A stretch of DNA of 22,878 bases from Priapulus caudatus (lineage: Eukaryota; Priapulida; Priapulimorpha; Priapulimorphida; Priapulidae): the NCBI RefSeq assembly GCF_000485595.1, contig NW_014578071.1:36710-59587 (forward strand). The letters run 5' to 3'. The notes under the pieces are model-generated. The model ran no database searches. It was given only the letters and a program-made list of their open reading frames with translations, and was not told where the DNA came from. Shown in pieces: positions 8,601 to 20,445 of this stretch (the first letter of the stretch is position 1; each line of letters starts with the position of its first letter). The position numbers and the translations under genes were made by a program.

Positions 8601-9000
8601 TAGTCCAGTGGCTTCTTCAGGTAGTAAGACAGGGTCCAATCAATCGCACAAGAGTAATACAGTTCCAGTTTAGCGCCCAGGTGTACGGCAGACCAAATCA
8701 CTTGTCTCAGAAATAACGTGGGTTTAGTCAAATGCCCACGTAGTTAGGCAGAACCAATCAGCCGTCCAGCTAGTGAGACAAAATTCAGTTTCACATCCAA
8801 GTATTAAGGTAAGATCTCGTCAAAGGAGCAGGTGCACGAAATTCAGGTAGGGCTAAAGACCCAGATGTAATCCAGGTAGGCTCAAACGCACAAGTGTAAA
8901 CCAGGTAGGGTTATACACACAAGTATGAAGATCCAGTCAAATTTTCAGGTATATCAAGATGAGAGCAAGTCAAACGCCTAGGTGTAAGACAAGTTCACAA
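8601..9000. repeat. Degenerate ~29-bp monomer array flanking the 58-bp satellite
   Basis: Diverged half-units (CCAATCA, GTTTAGCGCCCAGGTGTA, TTTAGTCAAATGCCCACG, AGGCTCAAACGCACAAGTG and others) recur about every 28-31 bp. There is no obvious 58-bp alternation. They look like older monomers beside the younger dimeric array. Confidence 0.65.
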
Positions 9001-10050
<1,050 letters not shown>

Positions 10051-10659
10051 TATGATGCCGCGCGACAGTGGGTGTTTGCGCGTTACGTGTTAATGTGTGG
10101 CGTGTGGTGTATACCGTGTGCGCGGCGCGGTTGTGTGTGTATCATAATATACGTGTGTGCGGGACGTGTGCGTGCGTGGGTCGCGTGTGTGTGTTGTTAG
10201 TGTGTATGTGGTGCATATAATCGGTGTGAGTGCGTGTGTTTGCACGTCACGCACGCTACGCGCGCCGTCGGTGTGTGTTTGATGCCCCCTCGGTGGCAGC
10301 ACCGCTGCCGCGCGGCCACGACCAGGTCCACGGGGTTCAGATGGTACCGGTCCGACCTCTCCGGCTTAGGTGTACCCATCCGAGTAATCGGGGTGGGAGC
10401 GAGTACCAGTCTAGCACGGGGTGCATGCGACACGCCCACACCATCGTCATCGATAGTGTAACTCTCACGCGAGGTTCTAGAAGTCAGTCGTTAGACGTGT
10501 GTTTGCGTTCATACAACCGCGCTATAAGCCATTAATAGCTGCGTCAAACGGGCCGCGAATTAACGCTAGCTAAACGACTGGACGCAGAAATGCGGCCATT
10601 TAGACGACGGCTACCGTCGATCGTCCAGGCTGGTGCGCTCTCGTCCGCTGACGAGCGTG

Positions 10660-11350
10660 CGGGAAAGAGACGGAGGGGAGGGGAGAGATGAAGGAGGGGA
10701 ATGGTGCAGCGACGAAGAGAGAGAGAGAGAGGCGAGCGAAGAAAAAGGAGGGGGAGGGTGACGGGGAGCGGTGGTGAGGTGGCGGAGGGGGAGGAGTGAG
10801 CGAGAGAAGAAGGGGGAGGAGGAGGGGAGGAGGCGTGAGCGGGGAGGGGGGAACGAGGAGGAAGGAGGCCGAGAGGAGAAGAAGACGGGGTGAAGGTAGT
10901 GAGCGAGAGAGAGAAGAAGAGAGAGAGCGAGGAGGAAGGAAAGGATGGGAGGAGGAGGAGGAAGCGATGGGAGGGACTATTGAAGCTGGGAGGGGGAGGA
11001 GGAAGCGAGGTGAGCGCGTGAGAGGCTGTTGTCGGCGCCCCCGTCGGCAGACATCGCTATTGAATCCGGACGAAACACCCTACGTATTTTTCACGAAGTT
11101 TGACAGCCGCCCTCGGAAGCAAGCGTGTAGTGTGTGGGAGGAGGAGGAGGCAGGAGGAGGAGTAGGAGGGAGGAAGAGCGAGGCAGGAGGAGGAGGAGGA
11201 GGAGGAGAGGGGCAGGAGAGGAGCAGAAGAGGAGGAGGGGAGCGAGGAAGAGGAGGCAGAGGAGTGAGATTGAGAGGGGAAGGAGGAGGAGGAGGAGGAG
11301 CGAGGAGGAGGAGGCAGGGAGATGGAGGAGCGAGGAAGGGAGGAGGAGGA
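10660..11350. repeat. GGA/GAGA purine tracts of copy A
   Basis: Two long purine-only-leaning blocks (10660-11020 and 11130-11350) separated by about 110 bp of mixed sequence. The Arg/Glu/Gly and Ser/Leu/Pro reading frames are artefacts of composition. The same layout appears at 12690-13375 in copy B. Confidence 0.9.
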
Positions 11351-11996
11351 AAGAAGTCATATGCACCCACACTGTACGATCGTATCGCAGCAGGGCGCCC
11401 CGCGGCAGCTCTGGCGAAACACCAACGGCACAGCCACGAAAATGTCCGCTTAAGGCGTCGCGACACGTCGCTGGCGACGGCTGACCGCTGCCGAGCAAGC
11501 GCCGGTCGCGCCACCGTGGCGACGCGCGAGCGGGACCTCACCAGTGACCACGCGTGCCGACGGCCGACACAGACCGACAAACAAGACACAAAGCGGCAGT
11601 CGCGTTTGTTGATAAAATATCTTAATATATCAATACGGCATGCATGCAGCTGTAGTGGATTTATAGTTGTAAACCCGAGTGGCGCGAGCAATGCTGCATA
11701 TTCATGAGGCGTGCGGCAGAGAAACACCCGCGTGGCGGCGGCGCCAGCGAACGGTACCAGCAACAGCCGCAGCAGCAAGCAGCGGCGGCGACAGGCAGTT
11801 AGCCTGCTGCAGCAGTGCAGTAATAGTAATCAGCCAGCATGCAGCAGCCAACAGCAGCAGCAGCAAGCAACAACAACAGACAACGAACAAACAACATCAA
11901 AACAACACCAGTAACAACAACAGTAACACTATCAGCAATAGCATACGCCACCACTCAACCCACACCACACCCACAACCACCACTACACACACCACC

Positions 11997-12021
11997 NNNN
12001 NNNNNNNNNNNNNNNNNNNNN
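11997..12021. other. Assembly gap of 25 N
   Basis: Twenty-five N bases, a fixed-size placeholder rather than a measured gap. It lies exactly between the two copies of the ~1.97-kb segment. Confidence 0.99.
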
Positions 12022-13990
12022 TTGGAGAGTGTGTGTGTGTGTGTGTGTGTTGTATGTATGATGCGCGCGACAGTGGGTGTGCGCAGTTAGCGTGTTTATG
12101 TGTGGCGTGTGGTGTATACCAGTGTGCGCCGCGTTGTGTGTGTATCATATAATACGTGTGTGCGTGCGTGTGCGTGCGTGGGTGCGATTGTGTGTGTGTT
12201 AGTGTGTAGTGTGGTGCATTATAACGGTGTGAGTGCCGTGTGTTTGCACGCACGCACGCACGCGCGCGCGTGGTGTGTGTTTGATGCCCCCTCGGTGCAG
12301 CACCGCTGCCGCTGCGGCCAGCCAGGCACGGGGTTCAGACTGGTACCCGGTCCCACCTCTCCGGCTTAGGTGTAGGCCATCCGAGTAATCGAGGTGGCGA
12401 AGCGAGTACCAGTCTAGCAACGAGGGCAATGCGACAACGCCACACATCGTCATCGGATTAGTGTAACTCTCACACGCGAGGTTCGTAGAAGTCAGTCGTT
12501 TAGACGTGTGGTTTGCGATTCATATCACCCGCTATAACCAATTAATAGCTCGCGTGCAAACGGGCCGCGGAAGTAACGCTAGCTAAACGACTGGACGCAG
12601 AAATCGCGCCTTTTAGGCGACGGCGTACCTGTCGATCGCCAGGCTGGTGCGCTTCTCGTCCGGCTGACGAGCGTGCCTCTCGAAAGCAGACGGCAGGGGC
12701 GAGGGGAATGAAGGAGGGAGGATGTGTGAGCGACCGAGAGAGAGAGAGAGAGGGAGCGAAGAAAAGGAGGGGGAGGGTGACGGGAGCGGCGTGAGTGGCG
12801 GAGGGGGACGGAGGTGAGGGCGAGAGAGAGGGGAGGAGGAGGGGAGGAGGTGATGCGGGGCAGGGGGGAACGAAGGAGGGAAGGAGGCGAGAGGAGAAGA
12901 GAGAGGGGGAAGGAGGTGAGCGGAGAGAGAGAGAAGACGAGAGCAGTAGGAGGCAGGAAGGAAGAGGCAGGAGGAGGAGGAGGAGGATGAGGAGAGGGAC
13001 TTTGAGCTGGGAGGGGGAGCGAGGAAGGAGGGTGAGCGGTGAGAGGCTGTTGTCGGCGCCCCGTCGGCACATCGCTATTGAATCCGGCAGAACACACCCT
13101 ACGTATTTTATCACTGAAGTTTGACAGCCGCTCGAAGGAAGCTTGTCATGTGTAGGGCAGGAGGAGGAGGCAGCGAGGAGGAGTAGGAGGGAGGAAGGAA
13201 GAGGAGGAGGAGGAGGAGGAGGAGGAGGAAGGCGGAGGGAGGAAGAAGAGGAGCGAGGGAGCGAGGAAGAGGAGGCAGAGGAGTGAGATTGAGAGGGAAG
13301 GGAGGAGGAAGAAGTGAGAGCGAGGAGGAGGAGGCATGGAGAGAGGAGGAGCGGAGGAGGAGAGGAGGAGGAAAGAAGTCATTATGCACCACACGTACGA
13401 TCGGTATGCAGCAGGCGCCCGCGGCAGCTCTGGCGAAACACCACACGCAAGCCACGAAAAATGTCGCGCTAAGGCTCGCGACACGTCGCTGGCGACGCTG
13501 ACCTCGCCGACAAGCGCCGGTCGGCGCCACACCGTGCGACGCGCGAGCGGACCTCACCAGTGAACTACGCGTGCCGACGCCGACACAGACCGAAAACAAG
13601 ACACAAAGCGGCAGTCGCTGTTTTGATAAATTCTTAATAATATCAATCGGCATGCATGCAGCGGTAGTGGGATTATAAGTTGTAACCGAGTGGAGCGAGC
13701 ATGCTGCATATTCATGAGGCGTCGGGAGAGAAACACCGCGGCGTGGCGGCGGCGCCAGCGGAACGGTACGCAGCATACAGCGCAGTAGCAAGCAGCGGCG
13801 GCGACAGCAGTTTAGCCTGCTGCAGCAGTGACAGGTAATAGTAATCAGCGCAGCATGCAGCAGCCAAACAGCAGCAACAACAACAACAACAACAGACAAC
13901 CGAACAAACAACATCAACATAACACCAGTAACAACAACATAACACTATCAGCAATTAGCACTCATCCGCCACACCACACGCCACACCACT
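12022..13990. repeat. Large duplicated segment, copy B (right of the gap)
   Basis: This is a second version of 10017-11996. It starts inside the same GT array and runs past the end of copy A into a long CAC array. Differences from copy A are spread evenly and are mostly one-base gains and losses, also outside homopolymers. Biological divergence usually leaves more substitutions, so this looks like noisy long-read sequence of the same locus or its other allele. Confidence 0.92.
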
Positions 13991-15475
13991 ACCACACACC
14001 ACCACCACCACACCACACACCACCACACAACCACCGCCACCACCGATCACCACACCACCACCACTACCATCACCAACCATCACCACCACCACCACCACCA
14101 CCACCACTACCATCACCACCATCACCACACCACCCACCACACCACCAGCACCACCAGCCAGCAGCAAGCACCACACCACACCACCTCCAGAACCACACCG
14201 CCACACCACCACCAACCAACCACCACCACCACTACCATCACCACCACCACCACCACCACCACCACCACCACCACCACCACAAACACCACCACCACCAGCC
14301 ACCACCACCACCACCCCCACCACCACTACCATCTACGCACCATCACCACACCACACCACACCACCACCACCACCACCATCACTAACATCACCACCATCAC
14401 CCACCACCCACACGCAGGCGACCAACCACCAGCAGCCAGCACCACCACCACCACCTCCTACCACCACCACCCCACACCACCACCACCACCCCACCACCTA
14501 CTTACCATCACACCTACCTACTCACTCACACCCCCCACTCATCGTCACCACCACCCACTCCACCACTCACCGTCACCCACCACCACCCCCACCGTCACCG
14601 CACATCACCACCACCACCACCACCACCACCACCACTACCAGTCACCACCAGCACCACCACCAGCCACCACCACCATCACATCACGCAAATACCACCCACC
14701 CAACCACCACCAGCACCACACAGCAGCAGCACCACCACACCAACCACCACACACCACCACCCTCCGCCGCCGCCACCACCGCCCCACACCGCCGCCACCA
14801 CCACCACCACCACCACCACCACCACCATCACCCACCTCCACCACACCCACCACAGCAGCCACCACCATCCACCACGAGCACACCAGCACCCCACCAGCAC
14901 CACCAGCACAGCCAGCACCACCACCACCACCACCACCACCACCCACCACCACCACCACCAAGGCCACCACCAGCCAGCCACCAGCACCACCAGCACCACC
15001 ACCACCACCACCACCAAACCACCACTAGCCATCACCACCATCACCACCACCACCATCACACCACCACCATCACACACCCACACCAGCACCACCACCGACC
15101 ACCACCACCACCACCCACCCCCACCACCACCGCACGAGCACCACCAAGCCCACCACCAAGCACCACCACCACCGACCTCCACCACCACCACCAGCCACCA
15201 CCACCACCACCAACACCACCAGCACCGCCACACACCCACCGCCAACCACCACCACCACCACCACCACCACTACATCACCGTCACCACCACCACCACCACC
15301 CCATTCACCACCACCACCCACCACCACCAAAACCACCAGCACCACCACCACCACCAGCACCCACCCCGACCACCACACCACCACCAGCCACCACCATCAC
15401 CACCACCACCAGCACCACCCACCACCACCAACTACCAGCCACCATCACGCAACCACCACACCACCACAGCAGCCA
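13955..15475. repeat. 1.5-kb (CAC)n/(CCA)n array
   Basis: This is an almost pure A/C strand dominated by CAC/CCA triplets, with interspersed CAG, CAT and CTAC words. The Gly/Val/Trp-rich reverse frames and His/Pro/Thr forward frames follow from the repeat. Its beginning is also seen at the end of copy A just before the gap. Confidence 0.95.
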
Positions 15476-15599
15476 GCCAGCAGCAGCAGCACATAGCAGC
15501 GCCAGCAGCAAGCAACATAGCAGTTAGCTAGCAAGGACCCCTTGACATATCTAGTACTGCTGCCCAGCCAGGCGGGGTGCGCCCTCAGCCCACCGCCGC

Positions 15600-15655
15600 C
15601 TTGCTGCTGCTGTTTGCTGCTGCTGCTGCTGCTGCTGCTTTGCTGCTAGCGGGCG
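15600..15655. repeat. (CTG)n short array
   Basis: About fifteen CTG/GCT triplets with two TTT interruptions, downstream of the CAC array. Confidence 0.9.
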
Positions 15656-15759
15656 GTCGATATCTAAGCTATACTGGAGCGCTTGCAAGACGCTTTCCGG
15701 CCAGCGCCGACGCTTGCTGCGCGATTATTGCACGCGCCGTGTCAGACGGTTAAGCGCAC

Positions 15760-16350
15760 AGAGTGGGATAGCTGCCTTTAAATGTTTAAAACATTTAACA
15801 GGGCTGTAAATTTGCTACGCAGTATATGTATAATGCATTATGTCTTTTACAAATTATATCTTAATACTATGGTTCAGACAAGCGCTGCCAAAATTCATAA
15901 TTAAATAAAACGCAGTAGATCCATTTCTAACCAACTCCTGAAAGCATGTATATGAGCAAAATATCCAAAATTTCTTTTCCCAGCATCTAATTTTAATAAT
16001 CATTAAAGGCGCTGTTTTTATATTATATCGCAGGCCGTCAATTGTGTTTAACACGGATCATGGAGGGCAGGCATTAATGCGATATGAATGCTCGAAATTA
16101 AACACAATAACAGCGTCTGCTATTAAAATTCATTCAGCGCACATGCAGTATATGGAGGGAACTGGCGCTTCCATCTCTTTCTATATCGAAACCCTCGAAT
16201 CAGCCGTTGGTTAATTAAATTCATTTATAACTTCCCCCAGTTCCTACGCATGCATGACACTGATTGCATTCATACACGCAGACGGCGAATGGGTTCAGAC
16301 GTGTGCTGTAAATTGGCTACAATTGAAATAAAACAGTAGATTCGCGAGTA
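15760..16350. promoter_or_regulatory. AT-rich non-repetitive island with nested inverted repeat; candidate conserved element
   Basis: This is the only sizeable stretch with balanced, non-simple composition and many homeodomain-like TAAT/ATTA words (for example TAATCATTAAAG, GCATTAATGC, TTAATTAAATTC). Three pairs of perfect arms nest around 16074: 15989-15998 with 16121-16130, 16010-16016 with 16109-16115, and 16041-16051 with 16098-16108. A diverged ~55-bp direct repeat (15869-15922 and 16289-16344, sharing GGTTCAGAC and AAATAAAAC-CAGTAGAT) brackets the structure. A developmental enhancer, a structured RNA, or an old mobile element are all possible. No coding frame is convincing. Confidence 0.35.
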
Positions 16351-16700
16351 CCACCCGGAGGATGACATGGTGTATTACAAAAAGGGAGATGTCCGGCTGT
16401 GAAGAAGTCTGAAGATTGTTGAACGAAGCGCCGTTGGTGCTGGACATAAGGAGGGCGGAGGTGCGTGATAAGAAGATGGGTGGGGGTTGCCGAGAGAGAT
16501 GAATGGTAGTTATCATTTTAAGGCATCGTCGTTGCCAAGAGAGGGAGTGAGCGTTGTTCGTTATAGGGAAGATGAAGTTGTGAGCAGAGGATAGATGGGC
16601 GATGTTATAGGGACAGAGCGGGGGGGTTGCGCTAAAAGATGGGTTAAACAGAATGTGAGAGCGCCGAGAACATGACATTTAGATAGATGGAATTTCTAGA
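16351..16700. other. Intergenic stretch, purine-leaning; nothing recognised
   Basis: A reverse-strand frame of 127 codons (16295-16678) has ordinary-looking composition. It resembles no protein family I know and overlaps the flank of the AT-rich island. I cannot exclude an exon. Confidence 0.3.
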
Positions 16701-16729
16701 CAGTCGGGGCGAATAGGTGCAGAGACATG

Positions 16730-17260
16730 ACGAGAGGGGGAGTCGAGAGAGTAAAGAAAGAGAGTGAGAGAGAGAGGAGAGCGAAGAGGAGAGAGAGAGG
16801 AGAGAGGAGGCTGACGAGTGGAGAGAGGATGGAGAGATGAGGAGAAGCGAGAGGGAGGAGGAGAGAGAGAGAGAGACGAAGAGAAGATGAGAGAGTGAGA
16901 GGAGAGTGAGGGAGAGAGTGAGGTGAGAGATGAGAGAGAGAAAGACTGAGCTAAGACGAGAGAGAGAAGAGGAGAAAGACGAGAGAGACGAGAGGAGCAG
17001 GACGAGAGAGAGAAGATATGTAGATGAGAGGAGAGAGAGAGAGACGGAGAAGAGATGAAGAGAGAGATGAAGAAGAAGAAGCGAGAGAGCTAAGAGCGAG
17101 AGGGACGAGAGCAGACGAGTGAGAGGACGACCAGAGAGAGCGATCAGAAGAAAGAGAACAGAGAGCAGAGAGAGAGAGAGAGAGCGCGAGAAGATGAGGA
17201 GAGAGAAGAGAGACAGAGAGAGATGGAGACGCGGAGATTGAGAGAGTGCAGAGGATGAGG
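16730..17260. repeat. (GAGA)n purine tract
   Basis: About 530 bp of nearly pure purine on the forward strand with GAGAGA as the core and scattered C/T interruptions. The 218-codon Ser/Leu reverse frame is a repeat translation. Confidence 0.92.
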
Positions 17261-17329
17261 AAACATCGAACTCCCTCATACTGCAGACAGATAACTGCAT
17301 GTGAACTCGCCATCAGCGTGAGATGTGAA

Positions 17330-17955
17330 TAGAAAAAAAATTCTGTCGCCTGCTGTAGTCACTCCGCACGCGCTCTTGTTGTTCGCTGCGCCGACGCAGC
17401 AGCAGGCAGCTGCGGCGGCTTTGCCGACGGCATTCGACACGCCGCGCAGCGGCGCGGATGCCGACGAAACACTGCGAAATCGAACGACAAGTGCTCTGCT
17501 TAATGGCTCATCAAAACGACACAACGCGCCGACAGCAGCCGGCGCTGTCACGCAGCGGCGCGCCACAGGGCAGCGGCCAGCAGCAGCAAGCAGCGGCGGC
17601 GCGGCCGGCAGGCGCAGCGCACGGCAGCAGCGGCGGCCGGCAGCGGCGGCGCGGCGTGTCGACAACTTTTATCGATGCGTCTGAACAGCGGCGGCGCGTA
17701 CAGTTTTTTACATCGCACGCACGCGCACCGCGCGCGAACTAATGCCACCGCGGTGCCCGTACCCCTCGCGATGACTAACGATGACGACGTTGTGGTGGAC
17801 GAGTATCGCGAGGAAGAGCAGCGGGAGAAGCAGGAGGTGGGAAATAAGAATAAAAGGAGCAGAAGGGGCGAGAGTAGGAGCGAGACGAGCGGGGGGTGCC
17901 GCGCGGAGCGGCGGCAGCGCGGCTCGGTTGGCAACGTGCTCTCACGTGCATCATC
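17330..17955. other. CpG-rich GC-rich block; possible CpG island or exon
   Basis: GC-rich, CpG-dense sequence with CAG/GCG-rich parts. Forward frames at 17325-17684 and 17675-18205 and a reverse frame at 17276-17665 are Ala/Arg/Gln-rich. The second includes an acidic stretch from the ATG at 17771 (MTNDDDVVVDEY) that is less obviously repeat-derived, but it runs into the ATC microsatellite without a domain. A promoter-associated first exon is possible but unsupported by splice signals I could identify. Confidence 0.3.
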
Positions 17956-18170
17956 GATGACTGTCATCATCATCATCATATCATCATCATCTCATACGTC
18001 GTCAAACACCAAACTAATCTTCGTCGTCGTGCATCATCATCATCATCATCAATCGTCGGTATCATCATCATCATCATCACTATCATCATCACCATCATCA
18101 TCATCATCATCGTCGTTCGTCGCATTATTAGTATATTCATCATCCTCGTCATCATCATCATCATGCATCA
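17955..18170. repeat. (ATC)n trinucleotide array
   Basis: ATC/TCA triplets with interruptions. They read as Ser, His, Ile, Met or Asp runs depending on frame. Confidence 0.93.
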
Positions 18171-18243
18171 TATCCGCTGTCGCTACCCACGCTTGCGCCC
18201 TATAAGCTGCCTCTCACATGCAAACACTTCACGCGTATGCACA

Positions 18244-18410
18244 CAAAGTCAGACGCGCGCGCACACGCACGCACGCACACACGCGCACGCACACACACAC
18301 ACACACGCGGGCACAAGTATATAAACACGCACGCGCACACGCACATACGTATGCACAGTCAGACGCGCGCACGCACGCACGCGCACACACACACGCACAG
18401 CGTGAACACA
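18244..18410. repeat. (ACGC)n/(AC)n microsatellite
   Basis: Two ACGC/AC blocks separated by a short TATAAAC-containing segment. Both begin after the same word, AGTCAGACGCGCGC, suggesting a ~120-bp internal duplication. Confidence 0.9.
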
Positions 18411-18704
18411 CGCCCATGATGCCTGCACACGAGTCACGCCAGCGTTGCTATACCAGCTCACGCAGTACAGTCAATAGTCGCAATCCACTCACTCATACTA
18501 CCGTCACTCTACTACCGTCACAATACCACTCACACTGACCGTGCTCTGACCCCGTAGCAAGTGCACTTCAATCTACATGAGCAGCAGACGGAGGGACAAT
18601 TATACATCAACCCGCATCATCACCATTCTTGGTGGGGCCGCATGGATATTTTCTTTGCAAAAATGTTTGCGGGATTTCGGGCAACCGGCAGTTAGATGCG
18701 ATAT
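18411..18704. other. Intergenic stretch; nothing recognised
   Basis: The first part has CACTCA/TACCGTCAC words repeated twice near 18490-18530. The remainder is unremarkable. Confidence 0.4.
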
Positions 18705-18910
18705 GATATGACTACTAGGCACTTTAATTTAATTTAATTTAATTTAATTTTTTTTTAGGGTTAGGGTTAGGGTTTAGGTTAGGTTTAGGGTTTAGGTTAG
18801 GTTAGGGTTAGGGTTAGGGTTAGGGTTAGAGCACTTTTTAGGGTTTTTGCATCATTCTTTAATATATCGTAAAATATATGTTAAAATTAGAAGTGCCTAG
18901 TAAACATATC
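18705..18910. mobile_element. Inverted-repeat element with telomere-like core
   Basis: The left arm 18705-18730 and right arm 18884-18910 are near-perfect reverse complements. Both carry GATATG, then TACTAGGCACTT and TAATTT. The interior holds (TTTAA)n at 18722-18755 and TTAGGG/TTTAGG repeats at 18756-18830. The arms are unrelated in sequence to those of the similar element at 6071-6300. It is probably a MITE. Target duplication is not evident. Confidence 0.65.
18756..18830. repeat. Interstitial telomere-like (TTAGGG)n with TTTAGG variants
   Basis: About a dozen units, a mixture of TTAGGG, GGTTTA and TTAGG forms. They run in the opposite orientation to the array at 6183. Confidence 0.9.
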
Positions 18911-19516
18911 CTACAACCCCTTTCAGCCGGCTGCTGTGAAAGCCGTCACTTAGACGACACGAGCGACATCTGTGTGAATAAATCAGACCTAATAGTTATA
19001 CTCGACTAAATCCGTGCGGCCGCGACTACAAGCACACATGCGCGGCAATGAACGCCTTCAGATAGTGATCGCTGCGCCGGCTGGCGGTGGACGTCGTAAC
19101 TAAGGTCGTGGCTTCGATCGCACGCGCTAACAGGTGTCGTAATAATTGATGGGAAGCGAAGAGAAGAGCAAATATAGACGTAGTTCTATCGCCGTCCCCT
19201 CTATTGGTAATGTGGCGCGCGTATGTGACACTAACTCTGACGCTAACTCCGTCACGCGGAATCATATCATGTTTCTATTGACGCCAACATGTCATGGCAA
19301 ACAAGTGACGATCAATTCCCTACTGACACGATGACAATTACGTATGGGTACGCGCGTACGTTATAGGTGTGCGTCTGGGTGCGTTAATGTCATCACTGCT
19401 AACATCATATATGCATTAGTGATATTGTCAGCATTGGCATTGGCTGTTGTGATTATAATAGAGGCTACGATCGGTGACACATGCACTTTTACAGCACTTT
19501 TCGTTCGTGTAGCAAT
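18911..19516. other. Intergenic stretch; nothing recognised
   Basis: Mixed composition. Short frames on both strands around 19026-19500 show no domain. One forward frame encodes a hydrophobic run (about 19395-19470) before entering the ACGC array, most likely by chance. Confidence 0.4.
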
Positions 19517-19519
19517 CGA

Positions 19520-19706
19520 CTGCACACGCACGCACGCACGTACGCACGCACGAACGCACGTACGCACGCACGCACGAACGCACGTACGCACGCACGAACG
19601 CACGTACGCACGCACGAACGCACGTACGCACGCACGCACGAACGCACGTACGCACGCACGAACGCACGTACGCACGCACGCGTGCACTAACGCACGCACG
19701 CACGTA
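19520..19706. repeat. ACGN tetranucleotide array with 20-bp higher-order unit
   Basis: ACGC, ACGA and ACGT tetramers are arranged in a recurring 20-bp pattern of the form GCACGCACGAACGCACGTAC, with some 24-bp variants. Thr/His/Ala/Arg and Val/Arg/Ala/Cys frames are repeat translations. Confidence 0.9.
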
Positions 19707-19985
19707 CACCTCCTCTTATTTATCTACACCGCTCCCCCTCATCCTTCATACGGGTCCGTAACTCAATTCAAGACCGTACGCAGCGGGAGCTATTGCGCAA
19801 CCGCAGTAGCCCGCGCCAGTATTAGCTACCTGCTGCATTACCGCCTTCCCCCCTGTTACCAGATTACCCCCTGTATACATATAGGATTGCACAGGCTTGT
19901 CTTAGCAGGGCGTATATGACATATTTGATTAGCGCTGGGAGATTTGACATTTATTTGTCTATGAATGCACACTATAAGACGTATG

Positions 19986-20052
19986 CGCGGTATAAGAGAA
20001 TGCTCGCGGTATATGAGAATGCTCGCGGTATATGAGAATGCGCGGTATATGA
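19986..20052. repeat. 19-bp tandem repeat, about four copies
   Basis: CGCGGTATATGAGAATGCT recurs with starts at 19986, 20005, 20024 and 20041 (periods 19, 19, 17). Confidence 0.88.
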
Positions 20053-20437
20053 GGGAAATCTTGCGTCACGCGGGGAAAGGCGGTCCTGCGCTACATAAAC
20101 GGGGAGAACTTACTGCGCCCACGGATCCGGACTGATCGATCCACCGATGACAGGGATGCAGGAAGCCCTCCGCTGTACACTCGGCACGACCAGGTGGTTA
20201 GCGCTCAGTGACTTCATGATGCTCCTCCTCCGCTCCCCTCCTTCTCCCTCACACCCTCCTCTCTCTCTCTGGGAGTTCTCTGTCTCTATCCCCTCTTTCT
20301 GTCGTCTGCTACGCGCAGAGCGTTACACGCCTGGGGGAGGGGCAGGGTGCGACCGCCGCCCTCACTGCGGTCCGGTGTCATTCGCCGCGATACCATCCCG
20401 CGGGTCAGTAGTTAGTGATGACGTACAGACGCCGGGC
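20053..20437. other. Intergenic stretch; nothing recognised
   Basis: A C/T-rich part at 20220-20300 is followed by GC-rich sequence. No supported gene. Confidence 0.4.
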
Positions 20438-20445
20438 TGACGTCA
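20438..20445. promoter_or_regulatory. CRE-like TGACGTCA
   Basis: A perfect palindromic CREB/ATF consensus octamer, with a near match (TGACGTAC) about 20 bp upstream. A single octamer can occur by chance. Confidence 0.25.

Noticed and set aside
10796..11707. 303-codon Arg/Glu/Gly-rich forward frame, the longest in the window
   Set aside because: It follows GGA purine tracts, and the near-identical second copy at 12.8-13.7 kb does not keep the frame. A real gene would not differ by frameshifts throughout.
11080..11778. 232-codon reverse frame over copy A and its 269-codon counterpart at 13111-13920
   Set aside because: They share position but not a consistent frame. The Pro/Ser/Leu runs come from the pyrimidine strand of the GGA tract.
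13828..15511. Long His/Pro/Thr and Gly/Val/Trp frames suggesting repeat proteins
   Set aside because: All derive from the CAC/CCA array, and all frames are open because the repeat lacks stop codons.
16644..17300. 218-codon Ser/Leu-rich reverse frame resembling a membrane protein
   Set aside because: It translates a GA/CT tract; hydrophobicity follows from CTC/TCT codons.
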